A DNA stretch of 64,000 bases, from the NCBI GenBank assembly GCA_017590115.1, contig JAGGNK010008781.1, positions 5,869,371 through 5,933,370 of the forward strand, written 5' to 3'. The first letter of the stretch is position 1, and every line of letters begins with the position of its first letter. The stretch comes from Montifringilla adamsi. Lineage: Eukaryota > Chordata > Aves > Passeriformes > Passeridae. Both the position numbers and the translations under genes were made by a program. The notes below the pieces were generated by a model that was given only the letters and a program-made list of their open reading frames with translations, was not told the DNA's origin and searched no databases. This document shows, piece by piece, positions 1 through 10,877 of the stretch.

Positions 1-1174
1 TCCTGAATGTGTGGTTTGGGACTAACAGCCCACTCCATGTTCCCCCTCTCTCTGCCCTGTTTATCCAGAGGAGAGCGTGAGGGGATGCCTGTTCCCTAAC
101 ACTTGCTAGCACAAACTGCATATTGCTATAACAGCTTAACTTACTTAGATTTATACATTCATTCACAAAGTAGTAATAGGAAACGTACTTTATGCTAACC
201 CTACTATTTGTCTGCATTTTGAGGCTACAGTAGCCTTGCTTAAATCAATGTTACAAGTAAGATTTCCACAAGCAGCCTAGAAGCACGTTAAACATATTTA
301 CACTGAAAATTTTATTTGCTGTGAAACACTAAATGTTACATTTATATTACAATCTCATGCAGAAGTTCACTCCTCCAGCCTTTTCTTGTCCAAAACACTG
401 CTGTATTTAATCACATACTTATTCCTCTGATGTCTCACACTTAGAACTTTACAAATCTATGCAAATACAAATGCAGTCATTTTGAAGAAATAGTTTCTAT
501 ATGAAATGTTATCTGTCCTATAACAACTGGCTAACGATGGCTTAGCCTGTTTTAACTACTGTGGAAGGGTTCTTTGCTTACCTAGCAATATTTTTCGAGG
601 CTGGTGAATTAGAATAGTAAGTCATAAAAAGAACTGGTGGATGCTTCCCCTCCTCATCAATGACAATAACAAATTTAAATGGCAAAATCATTAAGGAAAC
701 ATATGCTTTGTTCAAACAGACCATTCATAGTGCACAATGTAAGAACTCATCAGAATGTTTTTAAAGTAGTTCCAAAACCAAGTATATGACTTCCAGCTAT
801 AATCTAACACTGTATTTGCTATAAAACAACTTCCTATGCAGAGTTAATATACCCAGACAAACCGTAAAACCTGGTACAGTTTGTAGGGACTTCCTCTGAT
901 CCTGAAACGCCTGAACTGCAGCCTCCTGAACTCTGCATCTATTGAGGAAGTCCTGACTTTGGACCAAGAGTTGGCAGAGAGGCAGGGTGGTGGTGGGAGG
1001 CTCGACAAACCCCTCCAGCAAACCCCGCATCACCTCCTGCCCTCGGTTTGCAGCGCTGGGGTCGGTGCGAGCGGTGCCCAGGCTCCCCTCCCCAGCGGGG
1101 GGACACTTGGGGGGCTCTTTCCCATCCTGCAGCACCCTCCCGGGGCACAGGACATCCCCTCCCACCCCTCGTAC
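1..1174 (-). other. GALNT9: GALNT9 intron 1 (5' part, continues beyond the window)
   Basis: This is non-coding sequence downstream of the exon 1 donor on the minus strand. The part nearest the exon (about 1040-1174) is still GC-rich and belongs to the CpG island; the rest is AT-rich. No second exon, no repeat I recognise and no acceptor joined to a GALNT-like reading frame is visible. Open frames crossing this stretch simply read through the donor into the intron and have no GALNT similarity after residue 80. Confidence 0.75.
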
Positions 1175-1415
1175 CATTGAGCTGGTTGTAGACCACTTCC
1201 TCCAGGTGGTCCAGGCGCTGCAGGATGGACTCCCTGTCGGCCAGGCTGCCCACCTTGGCACCGCGGCTCCTGGCCCGGCGCTCCGCGCTCCGGACGATCT
1301 GCACCAGCTCCTGGGAGCGGTCCTGGATCCTGCAGTACACGGAGAAGAGGATGATGCCCACGAAGACCAAGATGTTCACCGTCAACAAAGTTTTGATTTT
1401 CCGTGCCACCGCCAT
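1175..1415 (-). CDS. GALNT9: GALNT9 first coding exon (partial gene): polypeptide N-acetylgalactosaminyltransferase N-terminus
   Basis: GALNT enzymes start mucin-type O-glycosylation in the Golgi by moving GalNAc from UDP-GalNAc to Ser/Thr; GALNT9 is a mainly neural paralogue. The exon encodes 80 residues plus the first base of codon 81. It begins MAVARKIKTLL, followed by a hydrophobic signal anchor at about residues 8-28, giving a type II membrane protein with a short basic cytosolic tail. An Arg-rich stem (about 30-53) and a short heptad-like helix (about 60-79, ending VVYNQLN) follow. The start and the VVYNQLN end agree with my memory of mammalian GALNT9; the related GALNT17 has a clearly different N-terminus. 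The exon ends at a phase-1 GT donor (GT at 1174-1173, in AATG|GTACGA). The start is the family-typical ATG at 1415-1413, with G at +4 but C at -3, so the Kozak context is only moderate. The catalytic and ricin-type lectin domains lie outside the window to the left. Confidence 0.88.
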
Positions 1416-1593
1416 GGGAGCCGCGGGCGCGGTGGCGGGGGGCGCATCCAGGCGCGGCGAGCGGCGGCCCCGCGGCCACCCGGCGAGGGGCGCGCCCGGG
1501 GCGCGGAGCGGAGCCGGGGGGAGCGGAGCCGAAGGCAGGCGGGGCCCGCGCCGCGGCCGGCAGGGCGGCATGGAGCTCTGCTGCTCCGCCGAG

Positions 1594-1646
1594 CCTCCTC
1601 CTCCTCCTCTTCCTCCTCCTCCTCCTGCTGCTGCTGCTGCTCCTCC
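1594..1646 (-). repeat. Composite trinucleotide repeat (GCA)n-(GGA)n in the GALNT9 5' leader
   Basis: On the plus strand this is a run of CCT units, one interrupted as CTT, followed by a pure CTG run and two more CCT-like units. On the GALNT9 sense strand it reads GCA units followed by GGA units. It lies 179-231 bases upstream of the start codon, inside the probable 5' UTR. In the GALNT9 frame it would encode an alanine run followed by two glycine runs separated by one arginine. Such runs are usually length-polymorphic. Confidence 0.85.
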
Positions 1647-1712
1647 GGCGGCTCCCGCTCGCCCGCCCTCGCTCGCTGTCCGCCGCCCCAAACGCAGAGC
1701 GCCGGTGCGCGG

Positions 1713-1718
1713 TGACGT
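1713..1718 (-). promoter_or_regulatory. CRE-like half site TGACGT
   Basis: TGACGT within GGTGACGTGC (plus strand), about 300 bases upstream of the GALNT9 start codon, in CpG-island DNA. This is the core of ATF/CREB sites, lacking the full palindrome. Function is inferred only. Confidence 0.3.
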
Positions 1719-1808
1719 GCTCCGGGGGATCTCATCGACATGCACACGGCGGAGCCGCGCCCGCCCCGCTCCGCTCCGCGCCCTGCCCAGCGGCAGAGCT
1801 CCAAAGGG

Positions 1809-1816
1809 GCCATCTT
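1809..1816 (-). promoter_or_regulatory. YY1-type motif
   Basis: AAGATGGC on the minus strand, about 400 bases upstream of the GALNT9 start codon and inside the CpG island. It matches the core of the YY1 site common at CpG-island promoters. Binding is inferred from the motif only. Confidence 0.4.
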
Positions 1817-2119
1817 ATCGCCGCTGCCCACCTGGAGAGCGCCTGGACTGCCCACGGGCACCTGCCGAGGGCGGCAGGATGAAGGTGTCCTTGGCTGCGG
1901 TGCAGCCCCGGAGGGGAGGTGATGCCCCACCCGTCTCAGCGGTGGAGATGAGGTGAAACAAGTTCGCACGCTCCCCGGCAAGAGGGAGATCTGGTAACGC
2001 GCTCGGCTCCCTGGGTTTCCCAGCAGCCCGAGTACGGCGCTGGTTTGGGATCCTGCATGGAAATGACATGGTTAGGACCACATCCACAGGCAAGAGAAGT
2101 TCTTGCCAAGCATCCATAG

Positions 2120-2360
2120 AAAAATGGGCTCATAAAATAGTTTAGGTTGGCAGAAATGTTTAAAAGCCCATCTGCTCCAAGCCCCCTGCAATGAGCAGGG
2201 ACATCTTCAACTAGATCAGGTTGCTCAGAGCCCTGTCTGAACTGACCTCTATGACAGCATTTTACCACCCTCATCAGAAAATATTTATTCTTTATATCTA
2301 GTCTAAATTGATAATCTCTCAGGTCAAAACCATTAACTCTTTAATCTCAATACCTGTGGA
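2120..2360 (-). mobile_element. CR1 LINE fragment (3' end, reverse orientation)
   Basis: The stretch follows the CR1 3' region read in reverse: TTTAGGTTGG near 2151, then the equivalents of 'CCCCCTGCAATGAGCAGGGACATCTTC', 'AGATCAGGTTGCTCAGAGCC' and 'CACCCTCA', then an AT-rich copy of the conserved 'AAACCATTA' part near 2326. It is 5'-truncated, as most CR1 copies are, and clearly diverged, so it is old. It begins about 75 bases beyond the CpG island. Confidence 0.8.
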
Positions 2361-5300
2361 CATTAAATTTTCAACAACTTCTCCATTCATGTCCACAGTG
2401 ATCCTCCTTTTATACAAAAAGATATACCCATCTCACTTAGAGGGTTGCATACCCTAGGATATATCCTGGTGCTGGGAATTTTTCTCCTTTCATCCTTCCT
2501 TCTTGGTTTCAGGAGCTGCCAACTCAAAGTCTAGCAAAGGTTACAACCTCCCCAAGTTCATTGAAACTTGGCGAGTCCTGCTCAGGGTTTCCCTGAGTGA
2601 AAATATTAAATTATAAAGGTGAGTTATAAAGGTGAGTTATAAATTCTCCACTGCTGGTCCTGCTTCTGACCCTCCTGCTGTTTACCTTCTGCAAGGCCCC
2701 TGAGAGTGCAGTTTCTTTGAGAAGATGCGTTTCTGTTCTAAAGGAATTCTCTTCTCCCCTGGTCTTTTGAGGATCACCAGTGAGCCCTGTGTTGAGCAGA
2801 AAAGACCTAAACTGGAGTTTCACCATTATCTCATCTTATCCCTGGAAGAAGATACCACAAGTTTCTGCAGTGTCATCTCTTCCAAGTATGGAAATATGTA
2901 CATGATTTAGTTATTTCCTACATTACTGAATTCTTCAATACAAATAATGACTAGGTGCAGTATGAGATCTTTCAGTCAAGCTGCAGCAGAAATCTCTTAG
3001 TCACTCAGCAGAAGCAGCTCAGCATCTGAAATTTTCCAGTGCTTTCATTATTTCAGTAGTATTCTTATTGCAAATCACCCACAGCATTACATTTTCCTAG
3101 CATATAACAATTTGGTTTAAGAAAATATTGAAAAAGCTGCTCAAGTGCAGCTTATTTGATGGCTCCACAGCATTTAATATATTATAGCAACACCTGCTGG
3201 TCTTGATATGGTTAAGAATCTGTTACATCCCTATTTCCATTATAAACTCCAAGTTCACAAGCTGGCCACAAGAATTCAGATTGGATTCTGACACAAGTTT
3301 ATAGTTTGTCCCAAGGCTTGTAAAACACCTTCAACATTCTCAGAGAATTTACCAAGTTTTGATGAGGACTTTTTGCACCACTGCAGTTTTAAACTGGCTT
3401 TCACAGACATGATTTCATCCATGACTGGCTTAGCTAAAGGAAAACACTTTTTGACCTAAGTAAATTTCTTAAATGGTCAGCTTAAAATATTCTCATATTC
3501 TTCTGTACACACCACAGACTGTGTTCACAAGGCTGAAACCTCACCCAATATCACTCAAATAATAGCTAGCTTGTGTAGCTTGCTGTTCCTTGTCGCCCTG
3601 ATTTTGTAAGACTTTGTTAAGCCTTCTGATGTTTACATTCTTTCCAATTTTAATTCCCACAGAAAATACTTATGTTGCCAAAAGAAAGTTTGATCAAAAT
3701 CAACATATCTAATAGCTGGATTTCAGTGAAAATGCTTTAGCTGCAGCCATAGGAATCAGCTCTGATTGCTGAGCCTTCCTCCCAGTGGAGACCATGGGAA
3801 GGCATTGGTAGCTATTCCCAATCAAGGGACCAAGCCAGAGGCAATGCTGGGATTCCATTTCAAACCACAAATCCAGCTTCTCTCTCTCTCTCTCTCACTG
3901 ATTTTCACGCCCGTTCATCTCCACAGGGTTCCTGTTTCCATTCATCATTGAAGATGGATCAGGAAGATGCTGTCAAGGCACACCAAGCCCCCGTGCATTC
4001 AAACGGCAGCCCGCAGGTGATCACACTCTCCATCCCTGTGCTCCCCCTGTGCTCAGCCAAAGGGAACACCTGCATGAAGGACAGCTGGCTGCAGGTGAGG
4101 CTGGTGTCAAACAGCCAGAGGTAAGGACTCTGAAATTCCAGGCAGCTCTGAAATATCCATCTGCCACAAGCATCTCCCCAAAAGCAGCAAAGATGGTTCA
4201 TTGCCTTGGGGCACTTCTGAGCTGCTACTGGGCTGTCAAATAGCTGAGGCTGTAATGGTAACAGCAGCATGTACAACCAAACCTTGCTGTTGTCTGAGGC
4301 TCTTGAAGCTGTGCTTGGTCTTGTGCAACATTGGCCTTACAACATTTATATTTGCTTCTGTTAACTCTTGGTTACTGCAGAATGCTCCGTCTTGGCATGA
4401 GGATGTTGGTACAGAGGAGAACTTGAGCTGCTTCTGCATTTAAAATCCTGTTTGACTTAGCTACTGAGCTATGAGACAGAAAATTTCACTTAAAACAACA
4501 GGGAACTAAAATATTTTGAGGTTTAGTAAAACATCATTCTTACAGCCATTATGTATAGAGCCTATCATGCAGCTCCTCAAGGCAGCAGACTCCAAGTCAA
4601 TGTGAACCCACTGCATTTGGAGCTACAAACCTCAACCAATACACTATTTTTTTTTTAGCCAGCTACTGAAATCTGTAAATTGTACAGCAACTGACTATGA
4701 TCAACATAGCCACCATCATCTGGACAGTTCTCAAGTTGAGTTTTCCAAAAAAGTGCTCAAAAAAAATGTATTAAAAGAGACCATGTGGAAGTGCCATCCC
4801 TACAGCAGAACGCTTGGAAGCACCATGCCTTCAGTCCCAGGTGTGGTGAGTACATGCCCAGATAAACAGTGGGTTTCAATGTTCTGTGAGGTGTTTTATG
4901 TTGAGTTTCATTTTAAATGAGATAAAGGAACTGGCTAAAGAAACAAAAAAAGTAAGATTTTACTTTTGAGAAAAGGCAAGAAGAGGCTGATTAAAAAGTT
5001 GCTTGAAAGTTTTTTGAATTTTAAAAAGCCTAGGTTGAAAAAAAATATTGAATTCAAGTTAATAACCATAAAATCATTCCCAACCACTTTTCCAAAAGGA
5101 CAAGATTGATTTACCATTTCTAAAGAGAGATACCTTTCTGATCATCCTACTGCATGATATGAGACATTTGCAGGAATGAATAATGTGTAGAAGGGAAGAC
5201 TTTGATGTTTCAAGTATTTGAACACTAGCTTTAAAGAAAGAAAAAGACACCACAGACAAAATATTATGCCAGTGATGATCTCCCACTGCAGATGGACTTC

Positions 5301-7084
5301 CAGGATTCCAGCTGTAGTTACTCACACACAGACATCACCCACCATTCTCCCAGTGAAACCCCAACTGCATTTGCTAGCACTTTGCTTAGAGTTTTAACAC
5401 AGCCTAATATGTTTCTACTTCATTTTCTACTTTTCTACTTATTTATAAGAAAACAAAAAGCAAAAGCAGTGAGCAGAGTCTCAGATCTGTTGAACACTCA
5501 GACACAGAGCTGAGGCCCTCACCCTGTTGCAAAGAAGCACTGCAGCCCCTCAGACACTGAGATGCGTTAAAATCTGAACACACATTTCAGAAATTCTATA
5601 TATATATATGTAATATATGTATAGCCTTTTAATTTTGGTTGTATTAGTCCCTTAATAAGATTACACAGAAGTTTCATAAATGGCATTTGGGAAGATTCCT
5701 CTAAAACTGCAGCAATTCCCACTTGCACATGGGATAGTTCTTCAAATGCACAGTTCATGCTGTGTTCTACCACCTGTGGCTGTGACACAAATATGCACGT
5801 CTTTTATATTCTTCCTGTAGCATTAAAGCTACAGGTTGACCCTGCAGAGTGAATTTATAATAGCACAATTGCCAGCAGATCTGCTGCTTTCAAGCCTGGG
5901 AGATTGTGTTGATGACCACACTGTAGTAAAAGCATGCAGATAAAACTCAACAATTATCCAAACGCGCATTAAAACCCCCAATAAACCTGTCATTGTAAAA
6001 CTAGATTATAAATAATGCCAAGACTAAAATATTCAACCCACATACTTACATTTTACAAAGGTCTAATTAATAAACATCAGAGCTCTCACCCATTTTAATA
6101 AGAATTGAGTGGATCTGCCTTTTTAAAATCCAACTGCATAGTCCTCCATCCATTTCCTATGATTATCTCCTACTGTAATTCCTGAATAGGTGCTTGTTTG
6201 CTAAGAGAGGATTATCACCATTCACCATCATCAAAAATTTCTTGCAGGGACTTAGATTTACCATGCAACAAGAGAAAAAGGACCTGACAGATGACAGAGA
6301 GCACCTCAAAAAAGGAAGGTGGCTGGGACCTGCCTGGGAGCTGCTGCACTGGGATTCCAAGCTGCAGACTGATGGTTTGGATCATCCCCATAACTTACTG
6401 CAAGGAATTTCAGAGTTGCTGTGATAAGATAGAGACTCACACTGGAAATAAATCAGGGAAGCTTTCAAGGATGGCTTCTATGTTTATGAGAGTTGCAATA
6501 AAGAAAATAAATGTGCAAGAGATATATAAATGTAATTTAATATCCAGCTATTACAGATATAGAAATTACCTCATTATACTCCTTGAAATCCATCTTTACT
6601 TATTCCTGATGCCAGAAAACTTGCAAAGCCCTAAACAATGGCTAGGCTGTTAGCATGCTGAGACTTCTGCTTTTCACACTGTCCACATTATCTTCTGGTT
6701 CTGCATGTTCCTTCTTCTGCTGCTCTCATGCACTGCACAGCCTTTAAAACAGAGACTGCTTTTTTGATGGGGCTGTTTTTAAAAAGGGTTAATGAATTAT
6801 GCTCCTAATTCCAATAGAAAATTAATTTTCAGCTCTGTCTGTGATATGTGTGGATTATGATCCTCAGCTCCTCCTTGGAATCCATTTGTCTCATTTCCAC
6901 TTCTACTCTTAAACAGCCAACCTTATGGTAGCACAATTTCCTGTCAGGTCCTTTATTAGCCTTTGATCAGATATTATTTTAGGAAACCTGTCCAGATCAA
7001 GTTTCCTATTCCAGCATGTTTCTAATACAGCAATGTTGCCTTTGGGGAGAAGCCTGTTCTCAGAGACATGTGGAGTGTAAGAGG
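2361..7084. other. Intergenic, no gene seen
   Basis: AT-rich sequence upstream of GALNT9. Open frames here are short and have no recognisable family. Contents are simple: a 13-bp tandem repeat at 2611-2643, a CT dinucleotide run near 3881-3896, a short TA-rich run near 5597-5624, and scattered A or T runs (for example 4649-4657). No CpG cluster, RNA gene or mobile element is recognisable. Confidence 0.6.
2611..2643. repeat. 13-bp tandem repeat, 2.5 copies
   Basis: TTATAAAGGTGAG occurs twice head to tail and is followed by TTATAAA. The copies are identical, so the duplication is probably recent or slippage-generated. Confidence 0.85.
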
Positions 7085-7127
7085 AAGGGAAGGGAAGGGA
7101 AGGGAAGGGAAGGGAAGGGAAGGGAAG
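7085..7127. repeat. Perfect (AAGGG)n pentanucleotide microsatellite, about 8.6 units
   Basis: An uninterrupted AAGGG run of 43 bases. Each unit supplies a GGG tract separated by AA, so the plus strand could form a G-quadruplex. No interruption is seen, which suggests an unstable, length-variable locus. Confidence 0.93.
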
Positions 7128-10100
7128 TTGCTTCCTGTCCAATCCAGCTGAAAGCTGATGAAAAAGCTGAACATTATCCCTGACTTAGAAAAGTTACAAC
7201 TATTTTGCTACTGGAATTGCACTGAATCCAGTAGGGCACATAAATCTTTGGCCATCACTGCAGCAGTCCCTGTTCTGCCAGGAGGAACAGGCTTGTGGGC
7301 TTGTGCAGGTATTTGTCCAGGCTGATCCTCTGGTAGGAAAAGAACCTCATACAATATTCATTACTGACTCGTCTCTGTCTTGATGCACATTATTAAGAGC
7401 TGCCTGGCCCTCCAGCAACATCTTCACAACAAAATTAAGAAACACAGCCAGCCATCATGTCAATGTCCTAAGTGATTAAATATTCTAAGTGCAGCAGCAC
7501 CAGGGTAAATTAGTATTGTTACCTCCTGACCCCCAGAGCTGCACCCAATGCTGGCTTTAAACAATAAAAATGAGATTTTTAGATTCCATTTATTTTGAAA
7601 CAACAACTGGCAGCTTGAGAGAAGAAAACATGTTTTGGCAAATAAAGTTGACATTGACATTTTTAGTAAAGAATAGCTTTATGGTGCCTTGTCACTGGGC
7701 AAATCTGAAGAATCACTGCTGCGTCTGATGTATGATGTTTTTCACAGGGACAGTGTATGTATGAGTAATAAAGAACATTTAGTACAGTTTGTATCTGCCT
7801 TGAACAGAGATGTTCAGAATATTTAAATAGAAAGCAAAACATTTCTAGCATTGAAGTCTTCAATGCATTTTTAAAATATTTCATCTTAAAAAAATAAGTT
7901 GAAGGCTGATGCATGATAAAATTCCATCCTAAAACTATGCCAGTGAGAAGCCTTGACAGATGGAAGTAGGATGACAGAACCACATTCATTTAGTTGGGTT
8001 GGATTCTCTAATATTTCCAGTAAAGGGCAAAGTCCAATTTAACAGTTTTGGAGAGAGCTTTTGGGGGTTTTGGGGTTTTTTTAAACACACTTGAAAATGA
8101 GACAGTCAGTAGGAAAAGAACATTTAAGACTATATTGGACTATGCAAATGCTTTCAGAACTGTTCTGTCTTTTCCTGCTCCAGACCCCACAGCTTCTCTA
8201 GCTTTCAATTTCTCCATCTGAAAACTGGGGACAGCTTGCCATAAGGGAGGTGACAGAATTTGCTTTTATTAATCTCCCTCTCAATTGATTTAGAGACCAT
8301 ATGGAGTTTAAAACAAAAAGAAATTCAAACCAAGAAAAACAAGGAAAACCAAGGTGTTAGGAAGCACCAAAAGTGCAATGGTGAGGGGAGCTGCAGGTAG
8401 GCAGAGACATGTAGGTAACGGCATGCTCACATATTCATCACCCTTTTAGCTCTAGATGTTGGGAAGACATTCTCTTTTATTCATTAATTCTGTGGTGATC
8501 AGACAGATTAAGCATTTTCCCCATTAATTAATCTCGCTCTGGGCTATGAAATTGAAAAGCTTCATTTATTTATATATTTATTTATTTTGAGGGAGAACAA
8601 TTTCTCAGCAAAGCTCTCCCCAGTGAAACTGCAGCATCAAAGCCTCTGGCCAAGCTCCCAAGCATCCCATACTGTGCCTGCCTTCAGCCACCACATCATG
8701 ATATATAATTACAGGCACAGATCACTCACTGCTTCTGATACTAAATACAGGGAGATGTTTTACACTGGGGGCTTGATTGTGGTACAGACATTAATACCAG
8801 CCATAAAGGACAGATCACATCCCACTGATAGAAAGGAAATGTGAAATGGATCGGGTCTGAAATTTCCTTTATGTTGTTTATTGTTATATATTGTATTCAA
8901 CACACATCCAGTGGTATCAGCTCATAAAAAAATCCTGACATGAAATCCTTTCTTGTCCATTGAGCTGCTTTTGATTTGCATAAAGCAAAGATGATCACCA
9001 AGCAGGGTGTGGGGTGTCCAGCCCTGAGCAAAGGTTTGATTGGTGGTTTTATTGCCCTCCACCCCTGAGGCTCACAGACCCCAGGAGGACAAGGCTGAGC
9101 TTAGCAAGGACCTGCTTTGGCCTGAAATCCTGGGCTTTCAGCTGCTGTTTAACAGAGTGTTGCAGGGAGCTGCACTGCTGCCTGTTAGCACACTTTGTTC
9201 AACACAATTAGTACAATTCCCTGCCAGAGAAAACACTAAGGGATAGCTCAGTGACAGACTGGGGTTATTCAACTCTTGACAAAAGGTTAGGAGAATTCTC
9301 TTGAACCAGTAATTGTCTGTCACATGAAATACTGCAACTTCTTGAGCACAGGAGGAGGACACCATAACATGAAGTGGATTAGGGCAGGAGGAAGCTAGAG
9401 GCAGGCAGGTTAATAGAGAGGAATCCAAATGGACTTGCCAAAACACTCTGTGGAAGAATGGACAAAAAAATAAAGAATAGAAGTTAATAAAGACCTCAAT
9501 TTTTTTCTGATGTTTGTAGGTAAAATAACTGAAGCTGGTTTCCTTCCAAGTCTTCAAGATTTTTGAGGTCAGTATGTGCACAGGGAATTTCTGTGGCATT
9601 GCACAGAGGGCCCTCAGAGGAATTGGCACGTGAACTAAAACAAGACAGAATGGCATAGGAAGAATAATGTATTTCTTGTGGTGACAACACTGACTACACT
9701 GTGAAAGGAGACTCACATCATCAACACATCATCCCAAAGCTCCAGAGCCCAGTCCAGACAAGGTACCACTGTTCCCTGGCTAACTGCAGGCAAGGGAAGT
9801 GGATTGCCTGCCCTGGAAAGTGCTCTGCAGGTTTGGTTTGAGGAAAGGAGATGTAGGAAGCCTTCAGAAGGGGCACACCTTTCTCAAGTACATGAAGGCA
9901 CAAGTCAGGTTTGGGACAGAGGATAAGAAAGGCTTAAAGTTAAAATTTATAATTTGGTCTTGTAATGGAGCCAGAAGGGATGTTCACAGCACACATTTTA
10001 CTATTGGCTTTAACTGGTTACAGATCCAACTACTAAATTACCACTAAATTAATTATGTTGATGAATCCTTCAGTATGTATCTTACAGTCCTCTTTTCTCC

Positions 10101-10825
10101 CCCATGACACCTTCCTAAATTTTTTGTTCTCGATGCTTGAATGGAGCATTTATCTACAACAGGACCCTGATCTTGACTCGGACAGGGAGCTGCTTCCACC
10201 TGTCACACACAGACAGGACAAGTGATAACAGCAGTGGTAAGAACAGAGCATCTTCATAACACCCACTCTAAGTAGGACATAAATGAATACATCAGATTAT
10301 TCTTTAAATAGCCTACTCTAAAATTAGATGAGTGAATGCTGCCACATAACACTAATGCTAATGGAAGAGCTGGATACCAGGAGCAGACGGTGTTGAGAAA
10401 ATTCTCTGCCTTGAAAATGTTAATTCATTTAATTGCCACTAATTGTACCTAGCATCAGTGCAGATTCAAACACGAGAACTGAACAAGCAGTTCTGAGCCT
10501 GCCCTTTGCCAGGTAAAACCTTCAGTTTAAGGAAAATCTATCTCAGAATCAGCAATGTATTCTCTTTCATGCTCACCTAGCTTTCCAAAGCACACTGCAG
10601 GTGTGCAGAAAAGCCCAATACTAAGATAAATGTAGCCCAAATTCACCCCAAACAAAGTGCAATTTCTGTGGCACACACAATAGTTCTGAGCCACATCTTC
10701 CATCACCTTGTTCCTCAGCTGCATGATTGTGAACTTGCAGCAAACCTGGTGGTGTCTTAAAATGGCCAGAGAAGGAGCATTTCTATCCTCTCCTCTAAAC
10801 CACAGCAAATCCTGTAATAGATAAT
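7128..10825. other. Intergenic, no gene seen
   Basis: AT-rich intergenic DNA. It contains an ATTT/TATT-rich simple stretch around 8563-8587 and a possible MIR-like trace near 8185-8240. The longest open frame (minus strand, 9716-9138) has no family resemblance, no supporting splice signals and ordinary non-coding composition. Confidence 0.55.
8185..8240 (+). repeat. Possible ancient MIR-type SINE remnant
   Basis: TTCTCCATCTGAAAACTGGGGA resembles the conserved 'cctcatctgtaaaatgggga' part of MIR elements. The match is short and the element is highly diverged in birds, so this is a weak call. Confidence 0.3.
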
Positions 10826-10877
10826 TCAGTTCTATAGTTGGACTCTTCCAACATAAACCATTCTATGATTCTATAAA
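10823..10877 (+). mobile_element. Very short CR1 3'-end fragment (forward)
   Basis: It ends in ATTCTATGATTCTAT, the 3' terminal repeat typical of CR1, preceded by GTTGGACTCTTCCAACATAAACC-like sequence. Only about 55 bases remain, so it is an extreme 5' truncation. Orientation is opposite to the other two CR1 pieces in the window. Confidence 0.75.

Larger units (their letters stand above)
1040..2045. promoter_or_regulatory. GALNT9: CpG island with GALNT9 promoter and 5' UTR
   Basis: This is the only large CpG-dense block in the window. It covers exon 1 and extends about 600 bases upstream of the start codon. I see no TATA box at a sensible distance, which fits a CpG-island promoter with dispersed initiation. 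Candidate sites are GC boxes at 1563-1568 and 1761-1767, a CRE-like TGACGT at 1713-1718 and a YY1-type AAGATGGC (minus strand) at 1816-1809. YY1 motifs of this form often sit just downstream of a start site, so transcription may start near or above 1820; this is inference. The CpG content drops sharply after about 2045. Confidence 0.7.

Noticed and set aside
987..1956. Long plus-strand open frames across the CpG island (up to 243 codons)
   Set aside because: They are antisense shadows of GALNT9 exon 1 and its GC-rich leader. GC-rich DNA has few stop codons, and the peptides are Arg/Ala/Pro/Ser composition artefacts.
9138..9716. 192-codon minus-strand open frame
   Set aside because: No domain, no family resemblance, no promoter or splice context, and composition like the surrounding non-coding DNA. 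Frames of this length occur by chance in 64 kb read in six frames.
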